From NCBI GenBank assembly GCA_041946675.1, contig JBHGAU010000062.1, forward strand, positions 1 through 15,185: DNA of 15,185 nucleotides, written 5' to 3'. Below, one piece after another: positions 1-6,418 of this stretch. A program made the translations under genes and the position numbers. The notes below the pieces were generated by a model that had not been told where the DNA came from, searched no databases, and saw only the letters and a list, made by a program, of their open reading frames with translations. The first letter of the stretch is position 1. Every line of letters begins with the position of its first letter. The DNA comes from CAWBKV01 sp041946675. Its GTDB lineage: Archaea; Halobacteriota; Methanosarcinia; Methanotrichales; Methanotrichaceae.

Positions 1-728
1 TGGCATTGATCTGAAGCCTCACAGACTACAGGATTGCTGCCTGTGCATACCCCTGCCTGACAGGTATCTGTCTGGGTGCAAGCATTGTTGTCACTACACG
101 CTGCTCCATTTGGTTTCGATGGATTGTTGCACACTCCTGTTGAGGGATCACAGGCGCCTGCTGTATGGCATTGGTCTAATGCTGTACAGATTTTAGCTGT
201 GCCCGAGCATTTTCCATTGTTACATTTATCACCAGTTGTGCATGCATTGCCATCGCTACATGGATCGGCATTAAACTCGTAAACGCATTTGCCCTGATAC
301 CAGGAGTCATCGGTGCAGGGATTATTATCATTGCAATCAATGGGGTTATGGGCGCATTGGCCATCCACACAGACATCGATAGTATAAGGATTCCCATCAT
401 TGCAATTCACTGGAGTATGAGTACATATGCCATTCACAGATAAATCGGCGGTACACAGATCTCCGTCATCACAGATGGTACTATTATTGTTCAAGCAGAA
501 ACCACAAATGCAATCCTGGCCAGTACGGCAGACATTATCACAGCCACCACAATTTTTGGTATCGTTCATGATGTTAGTATATGTTCCATTGCAGAACTTT
601 ACGGCGCCTGGCAACTTTGAGCAATACTCTTTGCTCGTATTTTCGCAGACCGCTGAATTGCAAAGCGCAAGAACTATTATGAATATACTTAAAGGAATTA
701 GATGACCCAATGCCGATTGATGCTCCAT
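1..728 (-). CDS. Secreted Cys-rich repeat protein, partial (C-terminus beyond left edge)
   Basis: An open frame of 242 codons runs from an ATG at 728 off the left edge, so the C-terminus is missing. A GGAG lies about 9 nt upstream of the ATG. Residues 1-28 look like a signal peptide, with a hydrophobic core near residues 10-23 (LIPLSIFIIVLALC). The rest is strikingly rich in Cys, Asn, Asp and Gly. After an N-terminal Cys cluster (residues 36-78) it falls into imperfect repeats with motifs such as CNDNNPCTDD, CSDGNACTTGDKC and CSDNNACTQTDTCQAGVC, alternating with CTALDQCHTAGACDPSTGVC. These resemble the disulfide-rich C-S-D-G-N-x-C-T repeats of large extracellular proteins of myxobacteria and some archaea. 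A surface or secreted binding or adhesive role is likely but unproven. Base composition is more AT-rich than in the polymerase gene. Confident it is a gene; function unknown. Confidence 0.85.
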   Translation of the reverse strand, partial: MEHQSALGHLIPLSIFIIVLALCNSAVCENTSKEYCSKLPGAVKFCNGTYTNIMNDTKNCGGCDNVCRTGQDCICGFCLNNNSTICDDGDLCTADLSVNGICTHTPVNCNDGNPYTIDVCVDGQCAHNPIDCNDNNPCTDDSWYQGKCVYEFNADPCSDGNACTTGDKCNNGKCSGTAKICTALDQCHTAGACDPSTGVCNNPSKPNGAACSDNNACTQTDTCQAGVCTGSNPVVCEASDQC

Positions 729-873
729 GTTTGTCGCTCCGACCCTGCAATTGGCAGTATATTATCTCCAACTAATTAAGGGATATGCTACAAAACGCTT
801 GGTTATTGCGTTTGTGTTTCGCGAAGCCTCATTGGCCTCATATGGATACAGAGTTCCTATGTTGTACCAACTT

Positions 874-999
874 TTATCCCAACTCGATAAAACCGCTAGC
901 AATGGCGGTTGTACAACTAAAACAACCACCTTTTGGATATCCTAGCTTCTTGGCCTTGGCAAAGGCAGCATTGGCTTCAGCGGCAGCCACAGCAGTCAT
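874..999 (-). CDS. 41-aa Ala-rich peptide with a GG-CFSC-Thr/Ser core-like end
   Basis: A 41-codon ORF with a single possible start, because an in-frame TGA lies seven codons upstream of the ATG at 999. A GAGG lies about 16 nt upstream, which is rather far for a ribosome binding site. The first half is an Ala/Glu/Lys-rich, probably helical stretch (AAAEANAAFAKAKKLG). The second half holds KGGCFSCTTAIASGF, with a GG pair followed by a CxxC and several Thr/Ser. That order (helical leader, GG, Cys/Ser/Thr-rich tail) is seen in some RiPP precursors, but no modification enzyme is visible within the window. A CxxC metal-binding micro-protein is equally possible. It lies upstream of and in the same direction as the Cys-rich secreted protein (145 nt gap). 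Not recognised; the opposite frame is also open, so coding is only moderately supported. Confidence 0.4.
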   Translation of the reverse strand: MTAVAAAEANAAFAKAKKLGYPKGGCFSCTTAIASGFIELG

Positions 1000-1032
1000 A
1001 TGATCTCTATGTGATCCTCATCTCAAAAAAGA

Positions 1033-1046
1033 GTATTAATAAAATT
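1033..1046 (+). promoter_or_regulatory. Possible TATA box for the small-gene cluster
   Basis: The AT-rich tract GTATTAATAAAATTG lies about 31-44 nt upstream of the ATG at 1077. An archaeal start site about 25 nt downstream would give a very short leader. By eye only. Confidence 0.3.
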
Positions 1047-1076
1047 GCCTATGAATTAGATCTGGTGTCCAGGATT

Positions 1077-1244
1077 ATGACGATTACCAAGATGGGTGTT
1101 TATGGCGGTAAAGAGCTTTTGGCGGGCACATCTGGAAAGAGAATCGCTGCCCTCGAAAAGACACCTATGCAAAAGCGTTTTGAAAGCTGGTTAAGTCAGA
1201 CAAGAAACGAGCAGTCTAGAACCGAAACCCAATCACGAATTTAA
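1077..1244 (+). CDS. 55-aa hypothetical protein, first of three small plus-strand genes
   Basis: An ORF of 55 codons. The ATG at 1077 was chosen because GGTG lies about 9 nt upstream; the same frame is open back to 933, but that extension overlaps the minus-strand peptide and has no ribosome binding site. The product starts with a Gly-rich stretch (MGVYGGKELLAGTSGKR) and ends in a hydrophilic, basic and Gln/Arg/Thr-rich tail. No signal peptide or membrane span is visible. It is followed after 26 nt by a 35-aa membrane peptide and then by a zinc-ribbon protein, all on the same strand, which suggests one transcript. Not recognised, and no function is assigned. Support is the ribosome binding site and the ordered spacing with its neighbours. 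Confidence 0.4.
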   Translation: MTITKMGVYGGKELLAGTSGKRIAALEKTPMQKRFESWLSQTRNEQSRTETQSRI

Positions 1245-1270
1245 AACGAACAGCGATATGGAGAAAAGAA

Positions 1271-1378
1271 ATGACAGATATTGATGTATCGATATGGGCT
1301 GCAATACTTACCTTTGGGTGGTTAGCAACCATTTGGGCCCTATGCTGCCGAAATGTCACCAGTGAGCGACGATGTTAG
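1271..1378 (+). CDS. 35-aa single-span membrane peptide
   Basis: A 35-codon ORF starting at an ATG preceded by GGAG at a 7-nt spacing, an ideal ribosome binding site. The peptide begins with a short acidic segment (MTDID), then a Trp-rich hydrophobic segment of about 20 residues (IWAAILTFGWLATIWALCC, residues 8-26), then a basic, Cys-ended tail. By the positive-inside rule the C-terminus would face the cytoplasm. Peptides of this size and shape often act as accessory subunits of transporters or membrane complexes, but no such partner is adjacent. It sits between the 55-aa ORF and the zinc-ribbon ORF, 26 and 32 nt away. The start signal and the clean membrane segment make it a credible gene; its role is unknown. 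Confidence 0.5.
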   Translation: MTDIDVSIWAAILTFGWLATIWALCCRNVTSERRC

Positions 1379-1410
1379 GTCAAGATAATTACATGGAGGA
1401 AGGATCTGGA

Positions 1411-1551
1411 ATGAATACTAAAGCCGATTGTATCACATCTAGATTGGCAAGACGCTATTGTAAATCTTGCGGCAGACACTATATCGTTTCTAAGGAAGAT
1501 AGCTGTTTAGTTTGTAATGAGAAGCTGATACCTTATGAGCGACATCGCTAA
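1411..1551 (+). CDS. 46-aa zinc-ribbon protein
   Basis: A 46-codon ORF. The ATG at 1411 is preceded by GGAGGAAGGA; an in-frame ATG at 1393 would overlap that ribosome binding site and lacks one of its own. The product has a basic N-terminal half and two CxxC knuckles, CKSC at residues 17-20 and CLVC at 32-35, separated by 11 residues. This is the spacing of a small rubredoxin-like or zinc-ribbon fold. Cys7 is an extra cysteine outside the motif. Such mini zinc ribbons in archaea may bind RNA, DNA or protein partners; nothing here tells which. It is the last of three small same-strand ORFs and is convergent with the polymerase gene, 57 nt from its stop codon. Gene call good, function unknown. 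Confidence 0.6.
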   Translation: MNTKADCITSRLARRYCKSCGRHYIVSKEDSCLVCNEKLIPYERHR

Positions 1552-1608
1552 AAATGCAAATTCTGTTGGCCCAAGTTGAGAAATCAATCATTATCCTAGC
1601 CCTGAGAA

Positions 1609-4266
1609 TCAAAAATCAAATAGCGATTTCTGCTTCTGCGGCTTTGCCTCTGTTGTCTCGCCAAACCCCATCAGGCTGCTCTGCTTCATATCCTGGCAGA
1701 GCTTTGTTCTATTTATGCCGAAGGTCTCGAATATTCGGAGTACCGGCGGCAAAAGCTGCTTTTCGATATAATACTCAGTATCAAGGGGGATATTATTCTC
1801 AAGAACGTACTTGGGATCCTCTGCCCTGTCCACGAACAGCCCTTTCTTGCGGCTGTTTCCTCTAATTATCACAAAGGGCACACGGTCTCCAACGCCAGGG
1901 ATCTGGCCGCCTCTCTTCCTGATCTTTTCCACAAGCTGGACGTGCGGCTGCTTGTTCTTATACGAAGTAGTGCCTTTGGTGTACTTCCTGGTGAGTGTCA
2001 GATCGTCGATAATTCCGGGATCCTTCTCAAGATCGAGGTTCCTGAGCCTATCAATTGTTGAGATGACGTGAGCCTTCGCCTCCTCAACCTTTCCTTCCTT
2101 CAGGACAAGCTCAAGGCAGATCTTCAAAGTCTTGGATGTAAGCTCGCACCAGTCTCTCCGCACAGTCTCCATGCCGCGAACTTTAATGCGATCCTTCCAT
2201 CCATCGCCCACGGGCTCAAAGACCCAGAGCGCATACCTCTTCTTCGTCAGGAATATCGCCCTTCTGGCAAAAGCCTCGAACACAAGCTCCATAGGCTCAG
2301 GAAGGCTGGCGGTCACCGTCTCGGCGATCTTTTTGCCTATCAGCTCCGCATCCTCCATAGATACCACACCCTTCGAGGGCCTTAGCCTGACAAATACGCT
2401 ATCTGTATCACCATAAACTACTGAGAGATCGAATCGCTTTGCATCGGATTTTCCGAAGTCGAGCTCCTTCTCAAAGACTACGCTGCCTCCGACTACATAG
2501 ACTGCACCGATATCATCTAGGATCTTCTTTGTCTTCACTATGTTCTCTCTTCCAAAGCTCGTGACTGCATTTGCGACTGCCAGGCTGTAGAGCCTTGCGC
2601 GGGCATAACCTGAATAGCCGTAAAAGCTGTTGAGAAGGATCTTCATGGCGTATTGCTTTGCATCCAGAAATCTCCGCTCATCATCGCCTGCCTTCTTCAT
2701 GAGCTTCTTAGTCATAGTTCTCTGATCCAGCAGCTCACGGAGCACTCCGGGCATAATGCCGGGGAAGACCTCAGGAGGCACGAACCTGCCGCCTGATGGC
2801 GAAGTAATGATTCGATCATCCGGTATGTTTTTTAGACTGCCCTCAGCGCCCTTTCCTGTGACCACAGTAGTGTAGCAGAGGTTGTGAGCCATCATAATTG
2901 TGGGGTACAGCGATTTGTAATCGAGTATGACCACATCCTCAAGCAGGCCCTTTGCAGGATCGAGCACGGCTCCGCCCTTCAGCTCGTCGTTCTCAATATA
3001 CCGCTCATCAGAGACCTCAGCATCAGGTTTGGGAGGCACCACCCTGTTCTGCTCTCTGAACCTTCTCAGAAGAAGACTCTCAACCATTCCGCTCTGGCCG
3101 CCGTTCACTATATCCTGCAGTAGAGAGCCGCTTGCACGCGAAAGGGCGATGTACTTGTCCATGAGCCGCAGGTCCAGAAGGAGCTTCATGGCGAGCACGG
3201 CGTCCCTTCGAGAGTAGCTTATGAACCTGCGCATGCCCTCGCCGCCCTCTGCCCAGAGGGTCTCGATCTCCTTCGGATCGACATCATACTTCTCCATCTT
3301 CAGAAGCTCTGCTGCAGCGTTCCTCAAAGTGTACTGCTTCAGGCTGAAGGATGACCTGATTATCGGCAGGAGATCCACGACTACTCGGCCTGTGATCGAG
3401 ACATGGTTTGAGTTGACTATCTTTCTCGTATACCAGGAGCTGCCCTCTCTGCCTGCCCTGACGTTGATGCCCAGCTTCTTCGCCCTTTCTTCCAAGTAGG
3501 GAAAATCGAACTCGTTTGAGTTGTAGCCGGCGATGATATCGGGGTCATAATCCTTTATGATCGATATAAAGCGGGATAGAAGACCGTACTCATCGTCACA
3601 GGATTCGATATCTTGTCTCGAGCAGTCTATCCTCTTGCCCACGAGCACAAGATCCTTGAGACCATTGTACTCGGGCTCAAAAGCCATGCTGATCAAGATC
3701 ACTGGAGATATCTCGGCCTTCGGCATCTCGCCCCTGTTCGGCAGGCATTCTATATCGAAGGACATGTATCTCAAAGGAGCATTTGAATCGGCTTGCACGG
3801 GCGAGAGCAAATCGAAGTTTACGATGGGCGCTTCATCCTCGACCCATTTGGGCAGCTTGACATCGACCCATGCCATGCCTCCGAGGCCAGAGTCTATCAG
3901 AAACCTGTTCCTGAATAAGATATCCGTCTCATAGACAGCATTCACACCTGGAACCTCTCGAACGCGCTCCCTGAGGGACCTGACCTCTTTGGGATCTTTT
4001 GTTGTGATCTTCAGCATCCTTTTTGGAGTGGTCTGATAGCCAATTGGCTCAAAGCGCTCGATCGGCTCTACATCGAGTCCCATCTCACGCAGATCCTCAG
4101 CAGCCTGATCTATGCAGCCGTCTTCAATGCCTGCGTAAAAGTAAGGCCTGAAGCCAGCTACCTTACATGTTACGCTTCTGCCTTCAGCAGTTTCGCCGAA
4201 GAGCTGGACTAATGGCCTCCTTTCAGAATCATAGGTATAGTTGGCATCGAGAATCTGGAAGAGCAT
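1609..4266 (-). CDS. polB: Family B DNA polymerase
   Basis: Replicative or repair DNA polymerase with 3'-5' proofreading exonuclease, 885 aa. The N-terminal domain begins ILDANY and has FRPYFYAG near residue 39, matching the archaeal PolB domain that holds the template-uracil pocket. Exonuclease motifs: DIE at 171-173, YNSNEFDF at 248-255, and YSRRD at 351-355. Polymerase motifs: A, DYKSLYPT at 449-456; B, KILLNSFYG at 542-550; C, YGDTDS at 618-623; and KKRY at 675-678. All catalytic Asp residues are present. The C-terminus ends QKSLFDF, a PIP box for PCNA binding. Longer than the roughly 775-aa Thermococcales enzymes. The ATG at 4266 fits the family N-terminus; no ribosome binding site is visible, so the mRNA may be leaderless. 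Transcribed alone, with promoter and operator candidates just upstream. Confidence 0.97.
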   Translation of the reverse strand: MLFQILDANYTYDSERRPLVQLFGETAEGRSVTCKVAGFRPYFYAGIEDGCIDQAAEDLREMGLDVEPIERFEPIGYQTTPKRMLKITTKDPKEVRSLRERVREVPGVNAVYETDILFRNRFLIDSGLGGMAWVDVKLPKWVEDEAPIVNFDLLSPVQADSNAPLRYMSFDIECLPNRGEMPKAEISPVILISMAFEPEYNGLKDLVLVGKRIDCSRQDIESCDDEYGLLSRFISIIKDYDPDIIAGYNSNEFDFPYLEERAKKLGINVRAGREGSSWYTRKIVNSNHVSITGRVVVDLLPIIRSSFSLKQYTLRNAAAELLKMEKYDVDPKEIETLWAEGGEGMRRFISYSRRDAVLAMKLLLDLRLMDKYIALSRASGSLLQDIVNGGQSGMVESLLLRRFREQNRVVPPKPDAEVSDERYIENDELKGGAVLDPAKGLLEDVVILDYKSLYPTIMMAHNLCYTTVVTGKGAEGSLKNIPDDRIITSPSGGRFVPPEVFPGIMPGVLRELLDQRTMTKKLMKKAGDDERRFLDAKQYAMKILLNSFYGYSGYARARLYSLAVANAVTSFGRENIVKTKKILDDIGAVYVVGGSVVFEKELDFGKSDAKRFDLSVVYGDTDSVFVRLRPSKGVVSMEDAELIGKKIAETVTASLPEPMELVFEAFARRAIFLTKKRYALWVFEPVGDGWKDRIKVRGMETVRRDWCELTSKTLKICLELVLKEGKVEEAKAHVISTIDRLRNLDLEKDPGIIDDLTLTRKYTKGTTSYKNKQPHVQLVEKIRKRGGQIPGVGDRVPFVIIRGNSRKKGLFVDRAEDPKYVLENNIPLDTEYYIEKQLLPPVLRIFETFGINRTKLCQDMKQSSLMGFGETTEAKPQKQKSLFDF

Positions 4267-4284
4267 TCGTTTATAAATACGAAT
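4265..4284. promoter_or_regulatory. Inverted repeat across the polB start (candidate operator)
   Basis: ATTCGT and ACGAAT form a perfect 6-bp inverted repeat around the AT-rich centre TTATAAAT. The repeat overlaps the polB start codon and lies just downstream of the candidate TATA box at 4290-4299, a typical position for an archaeal repressor site. Visible in sequence; regulation is inferred. Confidence 0.4.
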
Positions 4285-4477
4285 TTTTACTTAAATAACT
4301 ATCCTACAGGCGCTCTCCGATATGGATGAGCTCAGCTAGCGCCCATCCAGCAAAGGCGATTTATTCCACAATCACAGTCTATTTAATGCCCTGCTGACCA
4401 TGGCAGAAATAATGAAAGCAGTTGAGCCGCGCTAGGCGTTCGTTTGCATAAAAGAGGGGAGGGTTGATTCGCGGAAA
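4285..4477. other. Intergenic region with overlapping stem-forming segments
   Basis: No ORF of credible quality. It holds the polB promoter and, at 4309-4349, two interleaved complementary pairs: GGCGCT (4309-4314) with AGCGCC (4338-4343), and TGGATG (4323-4328) with CATCCA (4344-4349). This order could form an H-type pseudoknot in RNA or a complex dyad in DNA. Just after the stop of the upstream acidic-protein gene the minus strand has a pyrimidine-rich CCTCCCCTCTTTT tract (about 4448-4460) that may act as an archaeal terminator. Confidence 0.4.
4290..4299 (-). promoter_or_regulatory. Candidate polB TATA box
   Basis: On the minus strand TTATTTAAGT is centred about 28 nt upstream of the polB ATG. 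Transcription starting about 25 nt downstream would begin almost at the start codon, consistent with the lack of a ribosome binding site and a leaderless mRNA. Confidence 0.4.
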
Positions 4478-5437
4478 TTACGCTCTGCTCGGTATCTTAA
4501 AGCAGGTACAATCAAAGATCCCATTGGCGCTTTTGCCAAAGCCCTTCTGGTCGTAGGCATTCATGTTGTACCAGCCGTTGCTGCAGCACGGCAGCCATTC
4601 CTCTTCTGTCTCCTTCTCCTCTGAAGATGCGGAAAAAGCCATATTCTTTGTAATATGGAACGTCCCCCAGTAATCCTCATCCATATCAACCTCAGGATTC
4701 TTCCAGGCCTTCATCGCCATGCCGAGAACGGGAGCCTCCTCAGAATCGCCCTCTTCAGGCTCTTCATCCACGGGGATATTCGCCAGCTGAATCGCTTTAA
4801 AATGCACTTGGCCGTCGATTAAGTCCTCGTCTACACTCATAGTGGTATTAGTGGCATCGGATTGCGCATCAATTTTCATATTCAGCCCATGGGCATTATC
4901 AGCTCTGTGATAAAGAGAGTTCAAACCATCTCTATTTTTTATCCATTCCTCTTCCTTAAGAAGAGAATCAAAGGTTATTGGATGTTGAGCATAATATCGA
5001 GAGCCTACACCCATAGCCATTGGACCATAGGTCTCACTGCCATCTTCGTTCATTTGGACGATACTGGTAGTCTCTTCCTCATCAAGGATAACCTCGCCGT
5101 CCTCATCTAACGCCCCACCGAACCAACTTTTATTCGTGTACGAACTCTCCGAATACATCTTCGAATCTTTATCTATATTGCCACTTCCATGAGCCTTGTT
5201 CTTCCCTTCCACGCCGTTGAATAGACGTCCATCAGTGCCAAGAACATCGGGCATCAAGGAGTATTTATATGTAGAAAAGAAGCCTGTTCCACTCACCTTT
5301 TGATCTAAGTTAAAAATTAGACTTTTTTCTTCTAGAGATGTTGGATTATTATATGCTGAAGTATCATCTGCTTCTTCTGCAATTGTCATGCCAATGATGG
5401 CAAAGAGAGCCACTAGTGCAAAAACGGATTCTTTCAG
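4478..5437 (-). CDS. Secreted acidic protein of unknown function, probable CTG start
   Basis: The open frame encodes 319 aa if begun at the CTG at 5437. The first standard start is a GTG at 5413, but that would cut the signal peptide and has no ribosome binding site. GGAGGG lies 6 nt before the CTG, and starting there gives a complete signal peptide: a short Lys-containing N-terminus, the core VFALVALFAIIGMTIA, then cleavage before EEADD. The mature protein is strongly acidic, with a Gly/Lys-rich stretch (KNKAHGSGNIDKDSKMY, residues 79-95) and a C-terminal Cys set: a CC pair near residue 284 and CTC near 310. No enzyme motif is visible. It looks like a lineage-specific extracellular or cell-surface protein. 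Its own promoter lies upstream, so it is probably not part of the exporter operon. Confidence 0.8.
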   Translation of the reverse strand: MKESVFALVALFAIIGMTIAEEADDTSAYNNPTSLEEKSLIFNLDQKVSGTGFFSTYKYSLMPDVLGTDGRLFNGVEGKNKAHGSGNIDKDSKMYSESSYTNKSWFGGALDEDGEVILDEEETTSIVQMNEDGSETYGPMAMGVGSRYYAQHPITFDSLLKEEEWIKNRDGLNSLYHRADNAHGLNMKIDAQSDATNTTMSVDEDLIDGQVHFKAIQLANIPVDEEPEEGDSEEAPVLGMAMKAWKNPEVDMDEDYWGTFHITKNMAFSASSEEKETEEEWLPCCSNGWYNMNAYDQKGFGKSANGIFDCTCFKIPSRA

Positions 5438-5503
5438 GTCAATCCCTCCTTTAATATCGTGCGTGATAGAATGACTTATTTATTCCATGGAGAAGGTGCG
5501 ATG

Positions 5504-5513
5504 CTATATAAAG
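5504..5513 (-). promoter_or_regulatory. TATA box for the secreted acidic protein
   Basis: On the minus strand CTTTATATAG lies about 70 nt upstream of the CTG start at 5437. Initiation about 25 nt downstream would leave a leader of roughly 45 nt that contains the GGAGGG ribosome binding site. Confidence 0.5.
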
Positions 5514-5605
5514 TTTACTCGCGTTAAATCCAATATAATTTAATTAATAACAATTTATTGCTTGCAGTAGATAGATTTCTGTGATCCTCGTAAAAGACAT
5601 TCGTC

Positions 5606-5652
5606 AAAAACATAGGAACTGTATTCTATGGCCACCATCATAGCCAGGATAC
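5606..5652 (-). terminator. Probable terminator of the importer-chelatase-exporter operon
   Basis: Just after the exporter permease stop, GTAT (5621-5624) pairs with ATAC (5649-5652), and CTATG (5626-5630) with CATAG (5639-5643), giving an interrupted hairpin. On the minus strand this is followed by TTTTT at 5610-5606. Modest stem strength. Confidence 0.4.
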
Positions 5653-5672
5653 AATTCTAAATATCATTTCAG

Positions 5673-6416
5673 CTAAATGCTCATCTTTTTCACTGCAATT
5701 ACGCCTCCTCCCATGAATGCAACAAGGAAGACCAGAAGCGCCAGAAGCGATGCCCAGGGCAGCGGCTGATTCAGGGCAGCGGCTCTAAGCCAGAGACTGG
5801 CATGGGTTAGCGGCAGCATATAAAGTGCAATCTTCAATCCAATTGGCACCTGGGAAAGGGAGAAAAAGGTCCCTCCCAGGAAGGTCATGGGCAGGAGGAT
5901 GATGCTGCTAAAGGTCGCCATATCCTCATGAGATTTGGCCATAAGAGCGGCGAGCACACCGAGGAAGGAGAAGGTCAAGCAGGTGAGAAGCAGCCCCAGA
6001 AGAAACATCGGCCCGACGTGAAGGGTCGGCGCAATCAGCATGGCCACGATCAGGAATGCTACTGAGCTCAATATACCCCTCACTACTCCAATCAGTGCCT
6101 TGCCGAGCAAGAGTGAGTGCAATTTTATGGGAGCCATGAGGCATTCGTCAAAGCTCTTGAAGAACAGGCGATCGACGTTGAGCCTTGTCCCCGATCCGTT
6201 GAAGCTGGTGGTCATGGCGGTTAGGGCGATGATGCCGGGCACCACGAATTGCAGGTAGCTCGTGCCGTTGAGATTGATGCCCCGTCCAAGGCCCCATCCG
6301 AAAGCCACTAGATAAAGCAGTGGACTGATCAAAGTCGTTATGAGATATCTAGGCCAACGACGTTTGAGCGCAGCCATATCCGCCCAGAGAATGTTATATG
6401 CGTCCGGAGCAATCAT
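5673..6416 (-). CDS. ABC-2 type exporter permease
   Basis: A 247-aa membrane protein with about six hydrophobic spans, including those near residues 24-44, 104-130, 135-158, 165-187 and 220-240. The family hallmarks are the N-terminal cytoplasmic segment with LKRRWPRYLITTLISPLLYL and the C-terminal region around LLPMTFLGGTFFSLSQVP and PLTHASLWLRA, as in DrrB/NodJ-type ABC-2 permeases. These pair with a DrrA-type ATPase to export lipids, drugs, polysaccharides or other small molecules. The ATPase gene ends 2 nt before this ATG and the ribosome binding site GGGGGAT lies within its last codons, so translation is coupled. It is the last gene of the five-gene operon that begins with the FecCD-type importer. 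Family assignment is firm; substrate unknown. Confidence 0.92.
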   Translation of the reverse strand: MIAPDAYNILWADMAALKRRWPRYLITTLISPLLYLVAFGWGLGRGINLNGTSYLQFVVPGIIALTAMTTSFNGSGTRLNVDRLFFKSFDECLMAPIKLHSLLLGKALIGVVRGILSSVAFLIVAMLIAPTLHVGPMFLLGLLLTCLTFSFLGVLAALMAKSHEDMATFSSIILLPMTFLGGTFFSLSQVPIGLKIALYMLPLTHASLWLRAAALNQPLPWASLLALLVFLVAFMGGGVIAVKKMSI

Positions 6417-6418
6417 AT

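Noticed and set aside
1..728. Direct DNA repeats or a CRISPR-like array in the Cys-rich gene
   Set aside because: The periodicity is at protein level (Cys repeats); the nucleotide units are too divergent and irregularly spaced for an array.
933..1076. N-terminal extension of the 55-aa ORF
   Set aside because: The extension lies opposite the 41-aa ORF and the region upstream of it, lacks a ribosome binding site, and reads as Gln/Trp-rich nonsense.
1554..1865. Plus-strand 103-aa ORF after the zinc-ribbon gene
   Set aside because: Most of it lies antisense to the conserved C-terminus of polB, and it has no ribosome binding site or recognisable motif.
5552..5640. Short minus-strand ORF of about 28 aa after the exporter permease
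   Set aside because: Its start lies in the terminator-like hairpin, it has no ribosome binding site, and its composition is unremarkable.
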